Origin: UBA11524 sp964383815
Lineage (GTDB): Bacteria; Bacillota; Clostridia; Christensenellales; Aristaeellaceae
Length of the DNA: 10,649 nucleotides
Direction of reading: 5' to 3'
Assembly: GCA_964383815.1 (NCBI GenBank)
Contig: CAYLIC010000059.1
Span: forward strand, 1-10,649
Part shown: one piece after another, positions 1 to 5,032 of the stretch
Numbering within the stretch: the first letter of the stretch is position 1
Layout of the letters: each line of letters starts with the position of its first letter
Made by a program: the position numbers and the translations under genes
The notes under the pieces: model-generated
The model's database searches: none
Told to the model about the DNA's origin: nothing
Seen by the model: only the letters and a program-made list of their open reading frames with translations

Positions 1-54
1 AGCAGCAGACTGAAAATCTGCGTGTCGGTGGTTCGATTCCGCCCCAAGGCACCA
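1..54 (+). tRNA. tRNA-Phe (GAA), 5' end cut off by the window edge
   Basis: The 3' two thirds of a tRNA. The anticodon stem GCAGA/TCTGC encloses the loop CTGAAAA, giving anticodon GAA (Phe). A 5-nt variable region follows, then the T arm GGTGG-TTCGATT-CCGCC, the 3' acceptor strand CCAAGGC, discriminator A51 and an encoded CCA (52-54). The 5' acceptor strand and most of the D arm lie outside the window, so the acceptor helix cannot be checked. It is the first visible member of a Phe-Gly-Cys cluster. Confidence 0.93.
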
Positions 55-59
55 TGTGT

Positions 60-134
60 GCGGTAGTAGCTCAGTGGTAGAGTGCCACCTTGCCAAGGTG
101 GATGTCGCGGGTCCGAATCCCGTCTACCGCTCCA
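60..134 (+). tRNA. tRNA-Gly (GCC)
   Basis: A complete cloverleaf. The acceptor GCGGTAG pairs with CTACCGC (124-130), the discriminator is T131 and CCA is encoded at 132-134. The D arm is GCTC/GAGT with GG in the loop. The anticodon stem CCACC/GGTGG encloses TTGCCAA, so the anticodon is GCC. The T stem is GCGGG/CCCGT. The T loop reads TCCGAAT rather than the near-universal TTCGAAT, so position 55, normally U/pseudouridine, is C. It sits 5 nt after tRNA-Phe and is probably co-transcribed with it. Confidence 0.97.
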
Positions 135-141
135 CACATCC

Positions 142-213
142 GGTGCCATAGCCAAGTGGTAAGGCGAAGGTCTGCAAAACCTTTATTCCCCGGTTCAAAT
201 CCGGGTGGCACCT
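142..213 (+). tRNA. tRNA-Cys (GCA), CCA not encoded
   Basis: A complete cloverleaf: acceptor GGTGCCA/TGGCACC, anticodon stem AAGGT/ACCTT with loop CTGCAAA (anticodon GCA, Cys), and T arm CCCGG-TTCAAAT-CCGGG. The discriminator is U73 (T213), the known identity base of tRNA-Cys. Unlike the two tRNAs before it, the gene is followed by CGTG rather than CCA, so the CCA end must be added by a nucleotidyltransferase. It is the last member of the cluster and is followed directly by a terminator. Confidence 0.97.
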
Positions 214-220
214 CGTGATG

Positions 221-249
221 AAAGATCGGCCTGTTGGTCGGTCTTTTTT
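221..249 (+). terminator. Rho-independent terminator of the tRNA cluster
   Basis: Stem GATCGGCC (224-231) and GGTCGGTC (236-243), 8 bp including two G-U pairs, with a TGTT loop and six T at 244-249. Three A before the stem can pair with the first Ts. It lies 7 nt after tRNA-Cys. Confidence 0.9.
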
Positions 250-269
250 CGTATTTTGCGGTTTTTCCG

Positions 270-295
270 TGAAACGTTTGCCGGACATGCGCGAC
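270..295 (+). promoter_or_regulatory. Candidate ECF-sigma-type promoter (TGAAAC-N16-CGAC)
   Basis: TGAAAC (270-275), 16 nt, then CGAC (292-295). This resembles the -35/-10 pattern of SigW-type ECF promoters (TGAAAC, about 16 nt, CGTA or similar). It points at the ECF sigma gene starting at 673, so it could be an autoregulatory promoter with a leader of nearly 400 nt. The match is a single short bipartite motif and may be chance; no better sigma-A promoter was seen in 250-672. Confidence 0.25.
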
Positions 296-351
296 TAATG
301 GGTGTAAAGGGAGTTCCTTCCTGCGGGGAGGTGGCAACGGCGTTGAGTAGT

Positions 352-420
352 GGAGGCATGCACACGCATGCTCCCTCCGTCACCGCACAAGCGCGGCGCC
401 ACCACCCTCTCGGAGAGAGG
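352..420. repeat. Intergenic inverted-repeat block (two hairpins)
   Basis: Hairpin one: GGA (352-354) and GCATGC (356-361), loop ACAC, then GCATGC (366-371) and TCC (372-374), with one bulged G. Hairpin two: CCTCTC (406-411), loop GGA, GAGAGG (415-420). The spacer GTCACCGC...GCGGCGCCACC is itself partly self-complementary. The layout resembles dispersed intergenic repeats common in Oscillospirales genomes (from memory). No coding signal or T-run is present, so it is neither a gene nor a terminator as far as I can see. Confidence 0.4.
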
Positions 421-483
421 TAAACGTGCTTGCCTGTGGCGCTGCGGGCAACTGGCAAATGGCATCCCAATCGGGGAGGACAA

Positions 484-532
484 GCAGCACCCCCCCGTGT
501 CGTGATGCGCGATGCGCATCGTGCCCCCTGCT
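484..532. other. Imperfect long palindrome around CGATGCGCATCG
   Basis: A perfect 12-nt palindrome CGATGCGCATCG (510-521) sits inside a larger imperfect fold: AGCAGCAC (484-491) faces GTGC (520-523) and CTGCT (528-532). Seven consecutive C at 490-496 occupy part of the loop side. No gene covers this stretch. It could be a fold in the sigma-gene leader or part of a dispersed repeat; function unknown. Confidence 0.3.
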
Positions 533-567
533 AGACCAGTGAGCGAAACGCACTCAAAGAAGGAATT

Positions 568-643
568 CTTAAGGGATGAAATCCCTTAAGCGGGTTGTCA
601 GGGCAGAGCCCTGACCGGGAGTCCAGAGGGCAGAGCCCTCTGG
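568..643 (+). repeat. Three tandem perfect hairpins with 3-nt loops before the sigma gene
   Basis: Hairpin 1: CTTAAGGGAT (568-577), loop GAA, ATCCCTTAAG (581-590). Hairpin 2: GTCAGGGC (597-604), loop AGA, GCCCTGAC (608-615). Hairpin 3: CCAGAGGGC (623-631), loop AGA, GCCCTCTGG (635-643). Hairpins 2 and 3 share the core GGGCAGAGCCC. Flanks CGGGTTG (591-597) and CAACACCCCG (645-654) could form an imperfect outer stem. None is followed by a T-run, so these are not ordinary terminators. They end about 15 nt before the sigma gene's RBS. Probably a dispersed repeat element; an RNA role in the leader is possible. Confidence 0.8.
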
Positions 644-672
644 CAACACCCCGGGACAAAGGAGGTGATAGG

Positions 673-1164
673 GTGGAGATGTTTGAGAAAATGTGCCAGG
701 AGGAGTACCAAACGGTGCGGAAGTTCCTTTTGCGCCTGTGCGGAAACGAGGAGCTGGCGGAGGAATTGACACAGGAAACATTTTATCAAGCCATGAAGCA
801 TTGGAAGAGCTTCCGCAACCAGTGCGCGGTGTCCACCTGGCTGTGCGCTATTGCCAAAAAACTGTTTTACACCTACTGCCGAAAGCCTCCGCCCTTGCCG
901 ATGGAGCAGCCAGAGGGAACGCCTGGTGAGGACTTCGTTGAGATTATTCTAAACAAGGAGCAACGGCTTCAGGCTCACCGGCTGTTGCATAGCCTGCCAG
1001 AGCCGTACAAGGAGGTCGTTACCCTGCGTACCTTTGGCGACCTGAGCCACCAGGAAATCGGCACCCTGTTTGGCAAACCGGAGCGCTGGGCAAGGGTGAC
1101 CTACTACCGGGGCAGGCAGATGCTTGTCCGATTGATGAAGGGAGAGAAACTTGATGAAGAATAA
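673..1164 (+). CDS. ECF-type RNA polymerase sigma factor
   Basis: A 163-residue sigma-70 family protein of ECF size that directs RNA polymerase to a small stress or signal regulon. Sigma region 2 spans about residues 8-71: AEELTQETFYQA at 29-40 and STWLCAIAKKLFYTYCRK at 54-71, the -10 binding part. A linker of about 35 residues follows. Region 4 is at about 100-158: LPEPYKEVV at 108-116, then the helix-turn-helix SHQEIGTLFGKPERWARVTYYR at 125-146, which reads the -35. The GTG at 673 was chosen because AAAGGAGG ends 7 nt upstream; ATG 679 is also possible but 13 nt away. An in-frame extension to 595 would only translate the hairpin repeat. The stop overlaps the anti-sigma gene by 11 nt, so the two are coupled. 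Function is firm at family level; the regulon is unknown. Confidence 0.92.
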   Translation: MEMFEKMCQEEYQTVRKFLLRLCGNEELAEELTQETFYQAMKHWKSFRNQCAVSTWLCAIAKKLFYTYCRKPPPLPMEQPEGTPGEDFVEIILNKEQRLQAHRLLHSLPEPYKEVVTLRTFGDLSHQEIGTLFGKPERWARVTYYRGRQMLVRLMKGEKLDEE

Positions 1165-1978
1165 GCAGTTGCCTGACAAGTGTGCCGTGAACCGCGACCT
1201 GATGCCCCTGTGCATTGATGGAACCGCCAGCGAGGCCAGCCAGCGGAAGGTTCGCAAGCATGTGGCGGAGTGCCCGCCATGTGCTACGGTGTATCAGGAA
1301 ATGCAGACCAGTGTTGACCTGAACGTACCTGACGAAACGGAACAGCAGCAGTTTGACACAGCGGTGAAAAAGGTGCGGCACAAGCATACGCGGCGAAAAA
1401 TCACGGCAGTGCTGTCGGGTGTGTTGCTGGCGCTGCTGGTCTGTGCGGCGGTGGCCTACGGGTACCACTGGTATTTCATCGAGGAAGTGCCCGTGGATGT
1501 GAACAGCTATAGCATGGAGCTGGTGTGTCGGCGAAGCGAAGGCAACACGCCCATCATCCTTCGGGTGAAAAACATGCCCAGAAGTGCAAGAATCAGCATG
1601 CAGGTGAAGGAAGAAGGACGAACGCTGGACGACGATCACCAGATGAAACCATACCTGAAGATGTACATCTGGGCCTACGCAACCCGCGAAACCATCGAGA
1701 AGAACGGGAACTGCGACATGAACTACTACGCCTTCGACATGGTGGACACAAACCTGTGGTCTATCCAGGATGGGGTTTACGAAATCAAAAGCATCGTACA
1801 AGGTACGCCCGGAAATACCGGCAAGGTGCTGTATTCCGATGGTGACCAGCTGAAATATAACGCCACCGAGTTGATCCTGTACAATATTGACCGCACGAGA
1901 ATCACAGTCAGCGAATATCTGCCCGTCACTCCCATGCTTGAAACGCTAAACCCCACACTCGCGCCCATCCCCCAATAA
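1154..1978 (+). CDS. Membrane anti-sigma factor with zinc-finger domain
   Basis: A 274-residue partner of the preceding sigma factor. The N-terminal cytoplasmic part carries the ZAS/zf-HC2 signature H36-x3-C40-x2-C43 with an upstream Cys10, and typically binds and holds the sigma factor. One hydrophobic helix at about 83-105 crosses the membrane. Residues 106-274 should lie outside the cell; this part is not recognised, is rich in charged and aromatic residues and ends in a proline-rich tail, and presumably senses the signal. ATG 1154 is preceded at 9 nt by GGAG (1141-1144); a TTG just before it is less likely. The gene starts inside the last codons of the sigma gene, which would balance their levels. 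No clear terminator follows. The role is inferred from fold and neighbour; the signal and release mechanism are unknown. Confidence 0.88.
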   Translation: MKNKQLPDKCAVNRDLMPLCIDGTASEASQRKVRKHVAECPPCATVYQEMQTSVDLNVPDETEQQQFDTAVKKVRHKHTRRKITAVLSGVLLALLVCAAVAYGYHWYFIEEVPVDVNSYSMELVCRRSEGNTPIILRVKNMPRSARISMQVKEEGRTLDDDHQMKPYLKMYIWAYATRETIEKNGNCDMNYYAFDMVDTNLWSIQDGVYEIKSIVQGTPGNTGKVLYSDGDQLKYNATELILYNIDRTRITVSEYLPVTPMLETLNPTLAPIPQ

Positions 1979-1991
1979 CCCCACACCCGTG

Positions 1992-2075
1992 TCACGGCGC
2001 ACCCTCCGCCGGTGCAGCGCAGGCCGCGCCGCACAGGGCCAGCAGCAGGCAGAGCAAAAGAAGCAAGCTCCGCAT
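1992..2075 (-). CDS. Tiny signal-peptide-like ORF, perhaps a gene remnant
   Basis: A 27-codon ORF reading MRSLLLLLCLLLALC, then GAACAAPAEGAP and stop. It has a positive N-terminus, a long leucine core and a possible signal peptidase I site (ACA, then AP). A perfect AAGGAGG (2085-2091 on this strand) lies 9 nt before ATG 2075; a second ATG at 2081 is only 3 nt away. The strong RBS plus a complete signal sequence that stops right after cleavage suggests either a small exported peptide or the surviving start of a deleted secreted-protein gene. The lipobox is not canonical. No good promoter was seen, and a terminator separates it from the upstream GH5 gene. Function unknown. Confidence 0.35.
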   Translation of the reverse strand: MRSLLLLLCLLLALCGAACAAPAEGAP

Positions 2076-2137
2076 TTCCATGAACCTCCTTGGCTGTTTC
2101 TGCCTATTCAACGAATGATGCGCCCATTTTTCTGCAT

Positions 2138-2164
2138 AAAAAAAGCGGCCATTTTCAGGCCGCT
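2138..2164 (-). terminator. Rho-independent terminator of the GH5 gene
   Basis: On the minus strand AGCGGCC (2164-2158), a 7-nt loop and GGCCGCT (2150-2144) form a 7-bp stem that runs into seven consecutive T (2144-2138). It begins 6 nt past the GH5 stop codon. The plus strand lacks a T-run, so it should not stop the facing anti-sigma transcript efficiently. Confidence 0.92.
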
Positions 2165-2169
2165 ATGCG

Positions 2170-3102
2170 TTACAGGTTCTTGATAATCTCCTCCCGCACG
2201 CCGTCCAGGGCAGGCGCGGTCAGGCCAAAGTCCATTTCCTTGTAGCTCCACAGGGCGCGGCTGATGCCATGCTTGTCCAGCACCGCGTGGATGGTTTTCA
2301 CCCACTTCAGGGTGTCCTCCGGGTTGGCCCGGTCGATCACGCCATACTCGCCGCAGTACAGGGAGGTGTGGTTCTTCCCGGCAGCCTCGATGGCGGAGGC
2401 GAACATGTTCTCGAAATACTGCTCCGTGGCGCCGCTGTCCTCAAAGGCCTGGCGGGCGTTGATGTCCATGTTTTCCACCCAGGGCGCACCCTGATGGGTG
2501 AAGGGCAGAGGCTCGTAGCAGTGGAAGTTGTAGATCACCTTGTCATCCGCCGGTGCGTCCAGATCCTTCACCGCGGAAACGCTGTTGTTCCAGTAGCTGC
2601 CCACCAGGATCACCACATCCGGCGCAATGGCGCGAATGCGGCGGATGGCCTCAGCCACAATGCGGTTCCACGCGCCGATGAAGCAGGGGTCGGTCACCTC
2701 GTTCAGCAGCTCAAAGGCCACAAAGCTGTGCAGGGAGCCATAGCGCCGGGACATCTCCTCCCAGATGGCATAGAAGCGCTCCTGATATTTTTCGCTGTCA
2801 AAGAAGCCGGTTTCCGCCTCGCCCTTGTCAAAGGAGAAGCCGGCGGTCTTGTGCAGGTCCAGCACCATTTTCAGGCCGTACTTCCGGCACATTTCAATGG
2901 CCCAGTCCAGCCTGTTGTAGCCTCGGCCATCGTCCAGCACGTTGTAATCCACAGGAATGCGCACATGGTCCAGGCCCCAGGAGGCAATGCGGGCGAAGTC
3001 CTTCTCCTGAATGAACTCGTTCAGCCGCTTGTCGCTATAGTTGCACTGGGACAGCCAGCCTCCCAGGTTGATACCCCGAATGATACCCATTTTTTTCAGC
3101 AT
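2170..3102 (-). CDS. Glycoside hydrolase family 5 (cellulase-type), cytoplasmic
   Basis: A 310-residue single-domain GH5 enzyme, a retaining hydrolase of beta-linked glucans or mannans. All eight residues usually conserved in GH5 can be placed: Arg48 (RIPV), His84 (DLHKT), Asn134 and Glu135 (LLNE, acid/base), His194 and Tyr196 (FHCY), Glu252 (CGEYG, nucleophile) and Trp285. There is no signal peptide, carbohydrate-binding module or membrane segment, so it probably acts on short imported oligosaccharides. ATG 3102 has GGAGG 7 nt upstream; a longer frame to 3327 would run backwards through the promoter and into the neighbouring gene and is rejected. It is transcribed alone from the consensus promoter at 3127-3156 to the terminator at 2138-2164. 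The exact substrate cannot be read from sequence. Confidence 0.93.
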   Translation of the reverse strand: MLKKMGIIRGINLGGWLSQCNYSDKRLNEFIQEKDFARIASWGLDHVRIPVDYNVLDDGRGYNRLDWAIEMCRKYGLKMVLDLHKTAGFSFDKGEAETGFFDSEKYQERFYAIWEEMSRRYGSLHSFVAFELLNEVTDPCFIGAWNRIVAEAIRRIRAIAPDVVILVGSYWNNSVSAVKDLDAPADDKVIYNFHCYEPLPFTHQGAPWVENMDINARQAFEDSGATEQYFENMFASAIEAAGKNHTSLYCGEYGVIDRANPEDTLKWVKTIHAVLDKHGISRALWSYKEMDFGLTAPALDGVREEIIKNL

Positions 3103-3126
3103 GGTGGAACCTCCGTTTTTTTCTTT

Positions 3127-3156
3127 ATTATAGGGTAGTGGCGGTGGATTTGTCAA
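3127..3156 (-). promoter_or_regulatory. Consensus sigma-A promoter of the GH5 gene
   Basis: Minus strand TTGACA (3156-3151), an 18-nt spacer and TATAAT (3132-3127). Both boxes are perfect consensus. The start of transcription should fall near 3120, leaving a leader of about 20 nt that contains the RBS. No operator-like repeat is visible beside it. Confidence 0.9.
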
Positions 3157-3161
3157 TCCGG

Positions 3162-3185
3162 AAAAACGAAGGGGTGAATCACCCC
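3162..3185 (-). terminator. Short terminator overlapping the stop of the second glycosyltransferase gene
   Basis: Minus strand GGGGTG-ATT-CACCCC (3185-3171), then TTCGTTTTT (3170-3162). The TGA stop codon (3181-3179) lies inside the hairpin. The stem is short and the T-run is broken by CG, so termination may be partial. Its place between the glycosyltransferase pair and the GH5 promoter supports it. Confidence 0.55.
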
Positions 3186-4111
3186 AACAGCATCTGCCCC
3201 AGGCGGGTGATGGTGCTCTGCATGGTGTAGCCGCCCTTCTGCACGGCAAGAATGCGGCGCGGCTTGCACAGGTGCTCGGTGCGCAGGTAGCCGTCCACGG
3301 CCTGCCGGGCGGCGGGCGGCAGCTCATCGCCGTAGGCCTGCCGGAAAGTGCGGGCGTTTGCGTAGGTCAGGGCGATGCGGGCCTTTCCCTTCTGCCACTG
3401 GCCCAGGGCCTGGCAGGCCCGGCGGAGCAGCCCGGCGCGGCTGGCGCCCATCACGTTCACGGAGTGCTGGCGGTAGTCCACCAGCGGCTCCGGGATGAAC
3501 ACAATCTGCCCAAAGGCTGCGGCGGTCAGCGCGATGAACCAATCGTGCATGTGCAGGCCTTCCGCTGGGGCGTGGGCCACCACCAGGCGGCGGAGCGCGG
3601 CGTTTATCATCAGGGTGCAGCCGGTAACGTTGTTCTGCACCAGCAGCCGCTGGAGGGATGTGGCGCTGCCGTCCCAGCCCTGGTGGGCGAAAAAGCTGCC
3701 GTGCAGGGTGCTGCCATTGCCGTCCACCAGCCGGGCATCGGAATGCACCAGGATGGGTGTGTCCGCGCCGTGGAGGGCCTCGGCCTGCTCCATGGCCTGG
3801 CGGCAGCGGGACAGCCTGCCCGGGTGCCACACGTCGTCCTGGTCGCACAGGGCGGCATAGTCGGCGGTGCACTGGGCCAGCAGGCTCAGGAAATTCCCAG
3901 CGGCGCCCAGGTGCCTGCCGCCGTCCTTCGCCAGGTGGAAGCCTTCATCCGCCGCAGCCTGCAGCAGGGCAGGCGTTTGATCGGTGGAGCCATCGTCCTG
4001 CAGGAGGACGGAAAAGGCCGGGTCGTCCTGGCGGCGGAGGGAAAGAAGCTGCTGGGGCAGATACCCTTCCCCGTTGTAGCAGGCCAGCAGCACCTGTATG
4101 GTTTTCACCAT
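3179..4111 (-). CDS. GT2-family glycosyltransferase, rhamnosyltransferase-like
   Basis: A 310-residue GT-A fold enzyme that should move a sugar from a nucleotide-sugar donor to a growing cell-surface polysaccharide at the cytoplasmic membrane face. The start reads IQVLLACYNGE (5-15), the opening beta strand of GT2 enzymes. QDDGSTD (38-44) is the nucleotide-binding loop and CDQDDVW (89-95) holds the DxD-type metal site. NNVTGCT (160-166) and HDW (189-191) are typical of the acceptor side, and YRQHSVNVMG near the end of the domain fits the rhamnosyltransferase-like subgroup. There is no membrane segment. ATG 4111 was chosen because it overlaps the upstream stop as ATGGTGA; ATG 4123 is in frame but has no RBS. 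Donor and acceptor are inferred, not proved. Confidence 0.88.
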   Translation of the reverse strand: MVKTIQVLLACYNGEGYLPQQLLSLRRQDDPAFSVLLQDDGSTDQTPALLQAAADEGFHLAKDGGRHLGAAGNFLSLLAQCTADYAALCDQDDVWHPGRLSRCRQAMEQAEALHGADTPILVHSDARLVDGNGSTLHGSFFAHQGWDGSATSLQRLLVQNNVTGCTLMINAALRRLVVAHAPAEGLHMHDWFIALTAAAFGQIVFIPEPLVDYRQHSVNVMGASRAGLLRRACQALGQWQKGKARIALTYANARTFRQAYGDELPPAARQAVDGYLRTEHLCKPRRILAVQKGGYTMQSTITRLGQMLLG

Positions 4112-4875
4112 TTCCAGCCCCATTTCATAAAGAATTTGAATATGGACGATACCTGCCGAAGGTTCCCCTTCAGGGTGCGGGTGTTTTCCCTGGCCCAGGC
4201 GTGGGTGATGCACATGTCCGGGTGGTACACAATGGGGCCTATCTGCATGGCCCGGCGGGACAGGTCGGAATCCTCCTGGTAGAGGAAGAACCTGGGGTCA
4301 AAGCCGTTCAGCTGGCGGAAAACCCCGGTGCGGATCAGCAGAAAGCAGCCTGTGGCAAAGCCCACAGCGGTGGGCAAGGCCACGTGCTCCTTCTCCAGGG
4401 TATAGTCCGCCCGCCATTCCCGGAAGCACCCGCCCAGCCTTTCCAGCCTGCCGCCCAGCAGGTAGCGCAGGGTTGGCTGCTTTTTGGGCAGAAACTGCTC
4501 ATTGCCATCGGGGCTGAACACCCGCGGGGTGAGGATGGTAATCTCCGGGTGCTCGTCCATATAGGCAACCATCCGGGAAATCAGGTCCGGCGGGAAGGTT
4601 ACATCCGGGTTCACCAGCAGGTGATAGCGGCTTGCCAGCAGCGGGAGCACGGCGTTGTTTCCCCTGCCAAAGCCCAGGTTGCCCTTTTGCGGCAGGATCT
4701 CCGCCCCCGGGCAGGCCCAGCGGATGCGCTCTGCCATGGTGTCCCCCGGGGAGTTGTCCACCACATACAGGCTGATGGGCAGGTCGGAAGCCTGCAGGCA
4801 CTGGACGGTGTCCAGCACGGTGTCCGGCGCGTGATACAGCACAATGCATGCGGAAACCTTCGGGTCTGTCAGCAT
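4105..4875 (-). CDS. GT2-family glycosyltransferase
   Basis: A 256-residue GT-A glycosyltransferase of the rhamnosyltransferase/WbbL-like type. Visible motifs: ACIVLYHAP (9-17), VVDNSPGD (38-45), NLGFGRGNN (66-74), LLVNPDV (86-92, the DxD-equivalent metal and donor site) and GFDPRFFLYQEDSDLSRR (191-208), where Glu201-Asp202 supply the catalytic-base region. The enzyme probably adds one sugar to a lipid-linked or cell-wall glycan. AGGAGG (4886-4881) lies 5 nt before ATG 4875; a longer frame to 5142 would overlap the divergent promoter and the NYN gene and is rejected. Its stop overlaps the next glycosyltransferase by 7 nt, so both are translated from one message and may act in sequence. No polymerase, flippase or sugar-synthesis gene is in view. 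Confidence 0.9.
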   Translation of the reverse strand: MLTDPKVSACIVLYHAPDTVLDTVQCLQASDLPISLYVVDNSPGDTMAERIRWACPGAEILPQKGNLGFGRGNNAVLPLLASRYHLLVNPDVTFPPDLISRMVAYMDEHPEITILTPRVFSPDGNEQFLPKKQPTLRYLLGGRLERLGGCFREWRADYTLEKEHVALPTAVGFATGCFLLIRTGVFRQLNGFDPRFFLYQEDSDLSRRAMQIGPIVYHPDMCITHAWARENTRTLKGNLRQVSSIFKFFMKWGWKW

Positions 4876-4905
4876 AGGCGCCTCCTGGGGTGTAGTCTTG
4901 CACCT

Positions 4906-4934
4906 ATTGTAACCTGCCAGGCGGGTTTTGTCCA
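4906..4934 (-). promoter_or_regulatory. Promoter of the glycosyltransferase pair
   Basis: Minus strand TGGACA (4934-4929), a 17-nt spacer and TACAAT (4911-4906), five of six consensus bases in each box. It lies 31 nt before the first glycosyltransferase start. The -35 overlaps the left arm of the dyad at 4932-4945. Confidence 0.75.
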
Positions 4935-4945
4935 CAAATGTGTGG
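4932..4945. promoter_or_regulatory. Dyad CCACA-AATG-TGTGG between divergent promoters, possible operator
   Basis: A perfect 5-bp inverted repeat with a 4-bp centre. It extends imperfectly to TTG (4928-4930) and CAA (4946-4948). It touches the -35 of the minus-strand glycosyltransferase promoter and the weak -35 of the plus-strand NYN promoter, a place where one regulator could control both. No regulator gene is in the window. Confidence 0.4.
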
Positions 4946-4971
4946 CAATTTTCTGGAATCGATGGTATACT
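4943..4971 (+). promoter_or_regulatory. Extended -10 promoter of the NYN gene
   Basis: TATACT (4966-4971) preceded by TGG (4963-4965) gives an extended -10. With 17-nt spacing the -35 would be the poor TGGCAA (4943-4948). A second, perfect TATAAT at 5000-5005 has no -35 and would leave a leader of only about 20 nt before the TTG start; either may be used. Confidence 0.5.
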
Positions 4972-5032
4972 AGGTGCATATACTGGTGTTGCATGCCGGT
5001 ATAATGCTTTGGATAAAGTGAGGTACCCCCTT

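Noticed and set aside
71..470. Minus-strand ORFs of 88-91 residues across the tRNA cluster, with phrases such as DGIRTRDIHLGK and VPPGFEPGNKG
   Set aside because: They are antisense translations of tRNA-Gly and tRNA-Cys, a well-known class of spurious protein, and lack their own RBS.
568..643. CRISPR array or terminator set for the tandem hairpins
   Set aside because: There are no regular direct repeats with spacers and no T-runs after the stems.
595..672. N-terminal extension of the sigma factor
   Set aside because: It would translate hairpins 2 and 3; the strong RBS at 658-665 points to GTG 673.
2138..2164. Bidirectional terminator serving the anti-sigma gene too
   Set aside because: On the plus strand the stem is followed by TATGCG with no T-run.
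3103..3327. In-frame N-terminal extension of the GH5 protein
   Set aside because: It crosses its own consensus promoter and the end of the neighbouring gene, has odd composition, and the RBS lies at ATG 3102.
3658..5004. A 448-residue plus-strand open frame opposite the glycosyltransferases
   Set aside because: Low-complexity Pro/Arg/Gly-rich shadow; both glycosyltransferase genes on the other strand have full motif sets and RBSs.
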